The translations under genes were made by a program, and so were the position numbers. A DNA stretch of 64,000 bases from a bacterium (GTDB lineage Bacteria > Bacillota > Clostridia > Lachnospirales > Lachnospiraceae). The DNA lies in contig SFRL01000014.1 of the NCBI GenBank assembly GCA_004562765.1, forward strand, positions 6,550-70,549. Direction: 5' to 3'. Of the stretch, positions 24,136 through 32,246 are shown in pieces. How positions within the stretch are numbered: position 1 is the stretch's first letter; every line of letters begins with the position of its first letter. A model generated the notes under the pieces. The model was not told where the DNA came from and did not search any database. It worked only from the letters and a program-made list of their open reading frames with translations.

Positions 24136-25302
24136 ATGGAAAATATAAAATTATCTGATTTAAAACCGGGCATGGTCACAGCCGAGCCCGTAAAAACCAA
24201 AAGAGGACAGGAATTGATCCCTGTCGGCACAACTTTAACAAAACAGTTAATTTCCCGCATGGAGTTCTACAGTATTGAATCTGCCTGCATTGATGAGACT
24301 TCGATGTTAACAGAGGAGGAAATTCAGGCCGCTCTGCAGGCTGCCATGGCACAAAAATTCGGCCATCCGGCACCGGAAGTCAAGAAAGAAGAACCCCAGC
24401 CTGAAGTCACCTCTCCCAAAAACGAGGTTGCTTACTCGCAAAAGGTTAAGAGAAGCAAATCATTTCAGGAATATTCCCTGCACTCAACGATGGTGACAAA
24501 GATGCTGCAGGATCAGCTGGAGGGGTTTGTGTTTGACAAACAGCCTCTGGACTTTGATGAACTGCTGAAAGGCGTCAAATCCCTGATCACACCCGGGCAG
24601 ACGGTGATCCAGTACTTCGACATGCTTCACAATCTGCGCTCCAGCGACGACAGCGTGTATTCTCATTCCCTGAACGTTGCAATGATCTCACGGATCCTCG
24701 GCAAATGGCTCAAATGGACCAGTTCCGATCTGGACAGTCTCGTCATTGCCGGTCTTTTGCATGATATCGGAAAGATTACGATCCCGCCCGAGATCCTGAA
24801 CAAAGAAGGTAAACTGACCGATGAAGAATTTGAACAGATCCGCTGGCATCCGCGCGCAGGATATGATCTGATCAAGGATCTGAAGATCGATTCCCGTATC
24901 AAAAAAGCCGCTTTGCAGCACCATGAGCGTTGCGACGGCACCGGCTATCCGATGAAAGTAGATGAGATCATGCTGGACGACTTTGCGATGGTCGTTGCCA
25001 TCGCAGATGTGTATGATGCCATGACCGCAGCCCGCAAGTACCGCGCACCGCTCTGTCCGTTCCAGGTCATCCGGGAATTTGAGCGCGATGGTTACCATAA
25101 ATATAAAACAGAGTTTCTGCTGACGTTCCTGCGGCACATTGCGACGACCTATCAGAACAACCGTGTCATCCTGAGCGACGGTCAGGCGGCAAAGATCATT
25201 CTGCTCAATCAGAATTCTCTGTCCGAGCCGCTGGTACAGCTCAACGACGGTTCCTGCATCGATCTTGCATCATCACCGCTGTTCATTCAGTCAATCGTAT
25301 AA
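24136..25302 (+). CDS. HD-GYP domain protein, putative c-di-GMP phosphodiesterase
   Basis: A cytoplasmic 388-residue protein with no membrane helix. The N-terminal MENIKLSDLKPGMVTAEPV (1-19) resembles the short N-domain often found before HD-GYP. The catalytic domain shows HSLNVAMISRILG (about 177-189), LLHDIGKITIPPEIL (about 208-222), HHERCDGTGYP (about 256-266) and DVYDAMTAARKYR. These are the intact HD and GYP motifs of cyclic di-GMP hydrolases. The start is fixed by the conserved N-terminus, although there is no ribosome site and the promoter is almost touching. A bidirectional terminator separates it from murA. Confidence 0.9.
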   Translation: MENIKLSDLKPGMVTAEPVKTKRGQELIPVGTTLTKQLISRMEFYSIESACIDETSMLTEEEIQAALQAAMAQKFGHPAPEVKKEEPQPEVTSPKNEVAYSQKVKRSKSFQEYSLHSTMVTKMLQDQLEGFVFDKQPLDFDELLKGVKSLITPGQTVIQYFDMLHNLRSSDDSVYSHSLNVAMISRILGKWLKWTSSDLDSLVIAGLLHDIGKITIPPEILNKEGKLTDEEFEQIRWHPRAGYDLIKDLKIDSRIKKAALQHHERCDGTGYPMKVDEIMLDDFAMVVAIADVYDAMTAARKYRAPLCPFQVIREFERDGYHKYKTEFLLTFLRHIATTYQNNRVILSDGQAAKIILLNQNSLSEPLVQLNDGSCIDLASSPLFIQSIV

Positions 25303-25312
25303 AATTAGCAAA

Positions 25313-25347
25313 AAAGAAACCGGATGGCATGCCACCCGGTTTCTTAT
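25313..25347. terminator. Bidirectional terminator between HD-GYP gene and murA
   Basis: AAGAAACCGG pairs with CCGGTTTCTT around a GGC-ATGCC tip, with A and T runs on either side, suiting both converging genes. Confidence 0.8.
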
Positions 25348-25354
25348 ATTTTTA

Positions 25355-26647
25355 TTATGATACTTTCAACGTAAATTTCTGAATCTCTTTCTCGGAGCTC
25401 ACCTTCTCGATCTGTGCACCGAGACTTGCCAGCTTCTCCTCAAAATTCTCATAACCGCGCTCGATATAGTAGATGTCATCCACGATCGTGATGCCCTCCG
25501 CCGCGAGCCCGGCGATCACAAGCGCCGCCCCTGCACGCAGATCCGGTGCACTCACTCTCGCTCCGGTATATTTCTCCACTCCGGTAATGATCGCGATGTT
25601 GCTCTCCACCTTGATATTCGCGCCCATACGGGTCAACTCATCCACATATTTAAAGCGATTCTCAAAAATGCTCTCGGTAACTGTACTGGTGCCATCTGCA
25701 ATACCGAGGATCACTGCCATCTGCGGCTGCATATCCGTCGGAAATCCGGGATATGGAAGCGTTGTCACCTGCGTGTGATGCATCGGTTTTGCACATACCA
25801 CGCGCACCGCATCGTCAAATTCCTCCACCTCGCATCCAACCTCTAACAGCTTTGCGGTCGTCGCTTCCAGATGCTTGGGAATCACATTTTTCACCGTCAC
25901 GTCTCCGCGGGTCGCTGCCGCAGCAAACATGAATGTGCCCGCCTCGATCTGGTCCGGGATGATGGAATATTCTGTCTTGTGCAGTTTTTCCACGCCGACG
26001 ATACGGATCACATCCGTTCCAGCGCCTCGGATCCCTGCACCCATGCTGTTCAGGAAGTTCGCCACATCCACGACATGCGGTTCCTTTGCAGCGTTTTCAA
26101 TGATCGTTTTTCCCTCAGCCATCGCTGCTGCCATCATGATATTGATCGTCGCACCAACAGATACCTTATCCAGATAGATATGCGTTCCCTTCAGATGATC
26201 TGCCTCCGCCGCGATCAGACCGTGCTGGATGTCAACTCTGGCACCCAGTGCGCGGAAGCCCTTCAGATGCAGGTCGATGGGACGGCTTCCGATATCACAG
26301 CCTCCGGGCAGCGCCACCTCCGCCTTCTTGTATTTACCGAGCAGTGCGCCCAGCAGATAGTAAGAAGCCCGAATCTTCTTTATATACTCATAGTCAACGG
26401 TCATACCGGAAATCGTACTGCCGTTGATCTTTACCGTATGGGCATCGATCCTTTCCACCACAGCTCCGATCCCCTCGATCGCTCCGAGAAGAACATTAAT
26501 ATCCCGCACATTCGGAAGATTGTCGATCGTGATCGTCTCATCTGCCATAATAGACGCGGCGAGGATCGCAAGTGCCGCGTTTTTTGCACCACCGATCTCT
26601 ACCTCTCCAACTAACGGGTTTCCACCCTTGATCACATATTGTTCCAT
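25355..26647 (-). CDS. murA: UDP-N-acetylglucosamine 1-carboxyvinyltransferase
   Basis: First committed step of peptidoglycan synthesis: transfers enolpyruvate from PEP to UDP-GlcNAc, the target of fosfomycin. At 430 residues it has GGAKNAALAILAAS (about 17-30, with the Lys and Asn for substrate binding) and the catalytic loop LPGGCDIGSRPIDLHL (Cys at about 117). PGFPTDMQPQM (about 300) and RAGAALVIAGLAAEG (about 390) follow. The ATG at 26647 (MEQYVIKGG) is preferred over 26716 because AGAGGTG precedes it and the family starts there. Firmicutes often carry two murA genes; which this is cannot be said. Confidence 0.95.
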   Translation of the reverse strand: MEQYVIKGGNPLVGEVEIGGAKNAALAILAASIMADETITIDNLPNVRDINVLLGAIEGIGAVVERIDAHTVKINGSTISGMTVDYEYIKKIRASYYLLGALLGKYKKAEVALPGGCDIGSRPIDLHLKGFRALGARVDIQHGLIAAEADHLKGTHIYLDKVSVGATINIMMAAAMAEGKTIIENAAKEPHVVDVANFLNSMGAGIRGAGTDVIRIVGVEKLHKTEYSIIPDQIEAGTFMFAAAATRGDVTVKNVIPKHLEATTAKLLEVGCEVEEFDDAVRVVCAKPMHHTQVTTLPYPGFPTDMQPQMAVILGIADGTSTVTESIFENRFKYVDELTRMGANIKVESNIAIITGVEKYTGARVSAPDLRAGAALVIAGLAAEGITIVDDIYYIERGYENFEEKLASLGAQIEKVSSEKEIQKFTLKVS

Positions 26648-26874
26648 CTTGCACCTCTGCAATAAATTTTCATACACAAACCACGTAATTATAGTGGCAT
26701 CACATCTGTTTGTCAATAGAAAAACGCGCGATGACCCACTTTTCCTATCATTATAGCAATCTTCGCGAACTTTGTAAATATGGAAAGTGCTGCCTCTCTG
26801 CCGGCGGATCCTGCGTAAACGTCCCGGCTGTCAGTATAGTTTATCGTATGCGGCTGCCCGACGTTCGTGCGTGT

Positions 26875-28623
26875 CTAATGCGCAAACTGGCTGTTGTAGA
26901 GCGTCGCGTAAAAGCCGCCTGCCGCAAGCAGCTGCTCATGATCTCCCTGTTCAATGATGTGCCCGTCCTTCATAACAAGGATCACATCGGCGCTCTGGAT
27001 CGTGGACAGACGATGCGCCACGATAAAGCTCGTCCTGCCCTGCATCATCGTCGCAAACGCGTTCTGAATCTTCAGCTCTGTACGTGTATCAATGGAACTG
27101 GTCGCCTCATCCAGAATGAGCATCGGAGGCAGGCACAGCATCACCCGGGCAATACACAGCAGCTGCTTCTGACCCTGCGAAAGCCCGCCGCCATCCTCGC
27201 CCATCGGCGTGTCATAGCCCTGTGGCAATCGCTTGATAAAGCTGTGGCAGTGGCTCGCCTTTGCCGCAGCGATCATTTCTCCCTCGGTCGCATCCGGTTT
27301 TCCCATGCAGATATTCTCGCGGATCGTACCGGAGTGCAGCCATGTCTCCTGCAGCACCATTCCGTAGCTCTCCCTCAGGCTTTCCCGCGTCACGTGGCGG
27401 ATATCGGTGCCATCCACACGGATGCTTCCTTCCCTCACATCGTAAAAACGCATGAGCAGATTGATCAGCGTCGTCTTTCCGCATCCGGTCGGCCCCACGA
27501 TCGCTATGCGCTGTCCCGGTTTCACATGCAGATTAAAATCCTCGATCAGACGCTGTTCCTCTGTGTAGGAGAAGTATACATGCTCCAGATCCACGCGTCC
27601 CTCCACATTCTTAAGCTGCACAGCATCTGCGTCTTCCTCGATCTCCGGTTCCTCCTCCATCAGTTCAAATACACGTGCCGCGCAGGCAATGGCATTCTGA
27701 AGCTCGGCGATCACACCGGAGATCTCATTGAAAGGTTTTGTGTACTGGCTGGCATAATTCAAAAAGCAGGAAAGCTGACCGACCGTCAGATTGCCGGCAA
27801 CCGCCGACAACGCGCCAAATACTGCCACTGCCGCGTACACGATATTGTTCACAAAACGGGTACTGGGATTTGTCAGCGAGGAGAAAAACACTGCTTTTCT
27901 GGAACATTTCTCCAGACGATCGTTGATCCCGTCAAAGGTCTCCTGCGCCTGCGCTTCATGCCCGTACGACTGAACAACCTTCTGGTTCTGGATCATCTCA
28001 TCCATATAGGCCGTCTGCTCGCCGCGGATCCGGGCCTGCTCCTGAAACATGTGATAGGTCTTTTTTGCGATAAAACTCGCCGTAAACAGTGACAACGGTG
28101 TCACGACGATCACCACAAGGGCGATGCCCGCGTCCTCCCGCAGCATGAAAAACAGCGTTCCGATGATGGTGATCACACCGGTGAAAAGCTGCGTAAAGCC
28201 AAGCAGCAGACCATCGGCGAACTGATCCACATCCGAGATCATGCGGCTTGTAATGTCCCCGATGGAATGTCCATCCAGATACTTTAAGGGCAGCCGCTGC
28301 AGCTTCTGTGTCGCATCGTCACGAATATCCCTTGTCACACTGTAGGTGAGCCGGTTGTTGCACCGCGCCATCGCCCACTGCGCAATGCTGTTCGCAATAA
28401 TTACTACAGCTATCTGCCTCAATATTTTTGTCAGAGCGGCAAAATTCACCTCTCCTTTTCCGATGATACAGTCGATCGCGTCTCCGGTCAGCAGCGGCAC
28501 GGATAACGTCAGCACAACGACAGCAAGCGCCAGCAGAATGCTCGCCGCCAGATAATACCAGTAACAGCTCACATAGCGCAACACCTTCTTCATGGTTTCC
28601 CGTTTAAAATTCGTCTTTTTCAT
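26875..28623 (-). CDS. ABC exporter half-transporter, canonical ATPase subunit
   Basis: Fused membrane and ATPase subunit of a type IV (multidrug or lipid type) exporter, 582 residues. Six helices fall between about 20 and 320. Walker A is GPTGCGKTT (about 374-382), the signature LSQGQKQLL replaces LSGGQ with a Gln, and Walker B LILDEATSSIDTRTELKIQ keeps the catalytic Glu. VAHRLSTIQ supplies the H-loop. It starts three bases after the stop of the equally long partner gene, so the two form a heterodimer. Substrate is unknown. Confidence 0.93.
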   Translation of the reverse strand: MKKTNFKRETMKKVLRYVSCYWYYLAASILLALAVVVLTLSVPLLTGDAIDCIIGKGEVNFAALTKILRQIAVVIIANSIAQWAMARCNNRLTYSVTRDIRDDATQKLQRLPLKYLDGHSIGDITSRMISDVDQFADGLLLGFTQLFTGVITIIGTLFFMLREDAGIALVVIVVTPLSLFTASFIAKKTYHMFQEQARIRGEQTAYMDEMIQNQKVVQSYGHEAQAQETFDGINDRLEKCSRKAVFFSSLTNPSTRFVNNIVYAAVAVFGALSAVAGNLTVGQLSCFLNYASQYTKPFNEISGVIAELQNAIACAARVFELMEEEPEIEEDADAVQLKNVEGRVDLEHVYFSYTEEQRLIEDFNLHVKPGQRIAIVGPTGCGKTTLINLLMRFYDVREGSIRVDGTDIRHVTRESLRESYGMVLQETWLHSGTIRENICMGKPDATEGEMIAAAKASHCHSFIKRLPQGYDTPMGEDGGGLSQGQKQLLCIARVMLCLPPMLILDEATSSIDTRTELKIQNAFATMMQGRTSFIVAHRLSTIQSADVILVMKDGHIIEQGDHEQLLAAGGFYATLYNSQFAH

Positions 28624-28626
28624 GGC

Positions 28627-30375
28627 TTACGCACCTCCCTTCGCCGCTCTGCTGTTATCAAACTGCGAATCGTAGATCTCCCGATACACCGGGCAGTTCT
28701 CCAACAATTGTTCGTGCGTACCCTGACCCACAACTTTTCCGTCGTCCATAACAATAATCAAATCTGCATATAATATAGATGCCGCACGTTGTGAAACGAT
28801 GAAAACGGTTGGTTTGGGATCCAGATCCGCGATCGCCATGCGCAGTCTCGCATCCGTGGCATAGTCCAGCGCCGAGGAGCTGTCGTCCAGGATCAGGATC
28901 GGATGCTGTCCCACCAGCGTCCGGGCAATCGCCAGACGCTGACGCTGTCCGCCGGAGAGGTTGCGTCCACCCTGCTCGATCTTCTCCTCCAGGCCATCCG
29001 CCTTTCCTTCCACGATCTCCTTTGCCTGCGCGATCGTGAGCGCCTTCCACAGTTCTTCCTCCGTGGCATCCTTTTTACCCCAGAGCAGATTTTCCCGGAT
29101 CGTTCCCTGAAACAGTACCGCCTTCTGCATGACGATGCCCACCATGTCACACAACTGCTGCTTACTGTAGGTTCTGATATCCCTGCCTCCGATGCGCACC
29201 TCGCCGCCGGTCGCGTCATAAAAACGCGGGATGAGATGCACCAGAGAGGTCTTTCCGGATCCCGTACCTCCGATAATACCCACGGTCTGTCCCTTTTTGA
29301 TGGAAAAAGTCACATCCTCCAGCGATTTGTCACCTGCCCCTGCGTAGGTGAGATCCACATGAGAGAATCCGATGATCTCCTCTCCCTCCGCCACCTGAGG
29401 CAAATCCGCTGTCACTTCAGGAAATTCCATGGAACTGTTCACCTCCAGCACGCCCGCCACACGCCGTCCGCTGGCCAGTGCCCGGGTCAGGAGCACCACC
29501 GTATTGGCAAGCTTCACCAGCTCCACCAGAATCTGTGACATATAGTCCAGAAGCGCTACCACATCACCCTGTTCCATCGCACCGACAGACACCTTCACGC
29601 CTCCGTTCCAGAGCAGCGCGATCACCCCCAGATTGATGACCACATAGGTCAGGGGATTCATAAGCGCGGAGATCTTACCCACAAAGAGCTGTTCCTTCTT
29701 CAACATTTCATTGTCTCCGCGGAAGCTTTCGATCTCTTCATCCTCCCGGTGAAATGCCCGGATGACACGCACACCGCTTAAATTTTCCCTCGTACGGCGC
29801 AGCACCTGATCCAGACGCTCCTGTACCTTTCTGTAAAGAGGCAGCGTGGCATAGATGATCCCGAACACGATCATAAACAGCACGGGAATGACCACCACAA
29901 AGGTGAAGGCGGCCTGAACATTCACCGTAAACGCCATGATCATCGCTCCAAACACGATAAACGGCGAACGCAAAAGCAGCCGCAGTGCCATATTGACACC
30001 GTTCTGCAGCTGATTGACATCACTCGTCATGCGGTTCATCAGCGCTGACGTACCCTGTGTGTCCAGCTCCGTAAAAGACAGCGACTGAATGTGCTCAAAC
30101 AACGCATGCCTCAACTTCGCCGCAAATCCCACCGCTGCCTTCGCCGCAAAATACTGGGCGCACAGCGCGCATACCAGTCCGACGACCGCCAGCAGGATCA
30201 AAACGCCGCACATTTGATAGATGTAGGTTTTATCGCCGTATTTAATACCTTTATTGATGATAGATGCCACTACAAGAGGCACCAAAAGGTCAAAAAGCGC
30301 CTCCAGCATTTTAAAGAGAGGCGCGATGATCGATTCTTTTTTATAATCCCTTAAAAAAACCAGCAATTTTTTCAT
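28627..30375 (-). CDS. ABC exporter half-transporter, degenerate-site subunit
   Basis: Partner of the preceding subunit, also 582 residues with about six helices in residues 15-310. Walker A GGTGSGKTS (about 364-372) and signature NLSGGQRQRLAIA are intact. Walker B reads LILDDSSSALD, with Asp in place of the catalytic Glu, and the H-loop position is VSQRAAS with Gln in place of His. This is the pattern of heterodimeric exporters, in which one composite ATP site is inactive. The gene precedes its partner by three bases. A strong terminator after the PrsA-like gene isolates this pair. Confidence 0.93.
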   Translation of the reverse strand: MKKLLVFLRDYKKESIIAPLFKMLEALFDLLVPLVVASIINKGIKYGDKTYIYQMCGVLILLAVVGLVCALCAQYFAAKAAVGFAAKLRHALFEHIQSLSFTELDTQGTSALMNRMTSDVNQLQNGVNMALRLLLRSPFIVFGAMIMAFTVNVQAAFTFVVVIPVLFMIVFGIIYATLPLYRKVQERLDQVLRRTRENLSGVRVIRAFHREDEEIESFRGDNEMLKKEQLFVGKISALMNPLTYVVINLGVIALLWNGGVKVSVGAMEQGDVVALLDYMSQILVELVKLANTVVLLTRALASGRRVAGVLEVNSSMEFPEVTADLPQVAEGEEIIGFSHVDLTYAGAGDKSLEDVTFSIKKGQTVGIIGGTGSGKTSLVHLIPRFYDATGGEVRIGGRDIRTYSKQQLCDMVGIVMQKAVLFQGTIRENLLWGKKDATEEELWKALTIAQAKEIVEGKADGLEEKIEQGGRNLSGGQRQRLAIARTLVGQHPILILDDSSSALDYATDARLRMAIADLDPKPTVFIVSQRAASILYADLIIVMDDGKVVGQGTHEQLLENCPVYREIYDSQFDNSRAAKGGA

Positions 30376-30386
30376 AACTGTTTCTC

Positions 30387-30420
30387 CGAAAAGAGTCAGG
30401 AACCATCGGTCCCTGACTCA
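30387..30420 (-). terminator. Terminator of the PrsA-like gene
   Basis: GAGTCAGG (30393-30400) pairs with CCTGACTC (30412-30419), followed by TTTT on the minus strand, between the lipoprotein gene and the ABC pair. Confidence 0.75.
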
Positions 30421-30443
30421 CACATATCATTTTCTTATTTCTA

Positions 30444-31574
30444 TTATTCCTCGGCAGAAGCATTTGTATCCGCACTTTCTTCTGTATTTGCATCCGTATC
30501 AGAAGTACTGTCGGTATTTGTCTTTGCCTTCGTGTAGATCGTATCAAAGTTTACAGGCTCCCAGACTTTATCATTGATCGTCCAGTCAGCAGCTTCCTTA
30601 TACCCTTCTACGGTCTTGTCGTAAAGCTCCTCCTCCCGATCAGAGATGATGGACTCACGTTTCCGGTCGGTCGCATCCTGATCAAAAAGGCTGTCCATAC
30701 GGATAATATAGAAGTAGTTGTCCGTCTCGATCAGCGTTTTCTCAAACTCGCCTTCACCCAGCTTTTCTGCTGCCTGAAGTACCTCCAGCTCCAGATATGT
30801 GGAGTTGTCATCCTCATTCAGATCTGTCGTGCCGTATGCACAGGTAGACTTGTTCGCATCATTGTCATCTGCGGCTGCCTGCAGGGGATCCTCCTGGCTT
30901 CCGGCCAGCGCTGCATCCAGGATCTTCTGCGCCTTTTCCTTTGCCTCAGCTGCTTTCTGCTCATCGGTCTTCTCCTCCGCGTCTTCCGAATCCGCATCAG
31001 AAGAAGCAGATGCCGTCTTGCTCACGCGCACATAGCTGAATGTCTTCTGTGCACAGTCCTCATCCGGCACGTTCGTGTCAACATCCGCAATGATCGCATC
31101 ATTCATCTTACTCTGGATCAGGTTCAGGCGCAGGAATTCTGTGATATCATCCTCCGTGGCACTCATTGCCTTGATCGCCTCATCGGTATTATCTGCGATA
31201 AACTGTGCTGCCGCAGCCCGCGCTTCCTGCACTTCCTCATCCGTGATCTCCACACCGTAATCAGCCATGTGCTGTTCCAGCAGGTAGTATTCCTCCAGTG
31301 TATCCAGTATATTGTTCTTTACCGATTCCGTCATCGTTACACCGTTACCGCTGGGGTCTGATGACCACATGTCCTGTCCGAAATAAGACATATAATAGGT
31401 ATCATAATCCACCGCCGTAAACTGCGCAGCAAAGTTTGCAAGCCCGAGACTGATCGGTGTTCCATTCACTGTCGCCACAGTTGCCTCCGGATCCAGAGAG
31501 CCGCAACCGGTCAGAGCCATGCCTGCTGTGATCACGCCTGCCAGAGCAAGCGCTGATAATCTTTTCAATTTCAT
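30444..31574 (-). CDS. SurA/PrsA-like lipoprotein (putative extracytoplasmic foldase)
   Basis: A lipoprotein of 376 residues: signal peptide about 1-20 with lipobox ALTGCGS. The N-terminal SurA-like helical region (about 28-150) includes VATVNGTPISLGLANFAAQF and ITDEEVQEARAA. A parvulin-like part follows, split by an acidic Ala/Glu/Lys segment (FSYVRVSK, then after about 40 residues AQKILDAAL, then YFYIIRMDS). The tail is Thr/Asp/Ser-rich. By family it would assist folding of exported proteins; the isomerase core is weak, so activity is uncertain. ATG 31574 follows AGGAGG by 9 bases. It lies downstream of mfd, a common clostridial neighbour. Confidence 0.75.
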   Translation of the reverse strand: MKLKRLSALALAGVITAGMALTGCGSLDPEATVATVNGTPISLGLANFAAQFTAVDYDTYYMSYFGQDMWSSDPSGNGVTMTESVKNNILDTLEEYYLLEQHMADYGVEITDEEVQEARAAAAQFIADNTDEAIKAMSATEDDITEFLRLNLIQSKMNDAIIADVDTNVPDEDCAQKTFSYVRVSKTASASSDADSEDAEEKTDEQKAAEAKEKAQKILDAALAGSQEDPLQAAADDNDANKSTCAYGTTDLNEDDNSTYLELEVLQAAEKLGEGEFEKTLIETDNYFYIIRMDSLFDQDATDRKRESIISDREEELYDKTVEGYKEAADWTINDKVWEPVNFDTIYTKAKTNTDSTSDTDANTEESADTNASAEE

Positions 31575-31749
31575 CCTTATCTTCCTCCTAAGTTCTGAAA
31601 GCCTTATTTTGACCAAAATCCTCATCATTCGGACTTTCGCCTCGGTATGATTATAAGACCTCGCGCGTGTAAAGGCAAGTTTTTCTGCGAACTGTTCAGA
31701 CTTTCTTCACAGTTTCAGTTTCTTTTCGCACCCACTTCAGTTCGTCGTT

Positions 31750-31935
31750 GCGCCCTTTCTCTGCACAGTAGTATTCGACAGTTTGTTTTGCTTGCCGGGC
31801 AAATCACGCGAATGGCACAGAGACCAAGCAAAATCTGCTTGGCTCTGCTGCCTGACAGTTGGCTGATCCAGGTTATTTCCGCGTGTACCCGTCGCATAAA
31901 CAACTGTTGAATGCTACTGTGCAGAGTGCGGGCGC
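31750..31935 (+). repeat. Hairpin element 3 (conserved-core family)
   Basis: Arms 31750-31788 and 31898-31935 are inverted repeats with few mismatches (shared CTCTGCACAGTAG on one arm and its complement on the other). The conserved 39-nt core hairpin is at 31814-31852, with GGCACAGAG, CCAAGC, GCTTGG and CTCTG in order. The flanking CGGGCAAATCACGCG and CCCGTCGCATAAA match element 2 in opposite orientation. Confidence 0.75.
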
Positions 31936-31979
31936 TTAATACCTGTCCGAAACGCAGCAGTCAAGCATTAGAAAGATGG

Positions 31980-32168
31980 GCACCCCTGTGTACCGACAGA
32001 GATTTTGACAGGTCGTTTGTGCGTTCGGGAATGCGCGGAGAAACAAATCCTCAATTCGTAAACATGGCATCAGAGAAAAGCCGGTTTTGCTTTTACTCTG
32101 TGCCACTCGCGCGAATTTACCGAGGAGCACAACCGACTGGCAAAACTCTGTCGGTACGCCAAGGGTGC
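31980..32168 (-). repeat. Hairpin element 4 (conserved-core family)
   Basis: Arms 31980-32022 and 32127-32168 are strongly complementary (GTACCGACAGAG against CTCTGTCGGTAC). The 39-nt core at 32066-32104 keeps GGCACAGAG and CTCTG. The distal stem is AAAAGC/GCTTTT instead of the CCAAGC/GCTTGG of elements 2 and 3: paired substitutions that keep the fold. The 31575-32246 gap between mfd and the lipoprotein gene holds elements 3 and 4 and no convincing gene. Confidence 0.75.
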
Positions 32169-32246
32169 GCTGAAAACGTAATTCCAAAGGCTGCGTGAGG
32201 GCAACGAAGCAAAAACTCTACCTTTCGCCGATGGTCGACGTGTAGT

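Noticed and set aside
31750..32168. Retron, CRISPR or group II intron interpretation of the hairpin elements
   Set aside because: No reverse transcriptase, cas gene or intron domain V was seen nearby, and there is no regular repeat-spacer pattern.
31715..32198. Short frames (62, 95 and 83 codons) between mfd and the lipoprotein gene
   Set aside because: They cover elements 3 and 4 on both strands; similar frames in element 2 reflect the shared repeat, not a protein.
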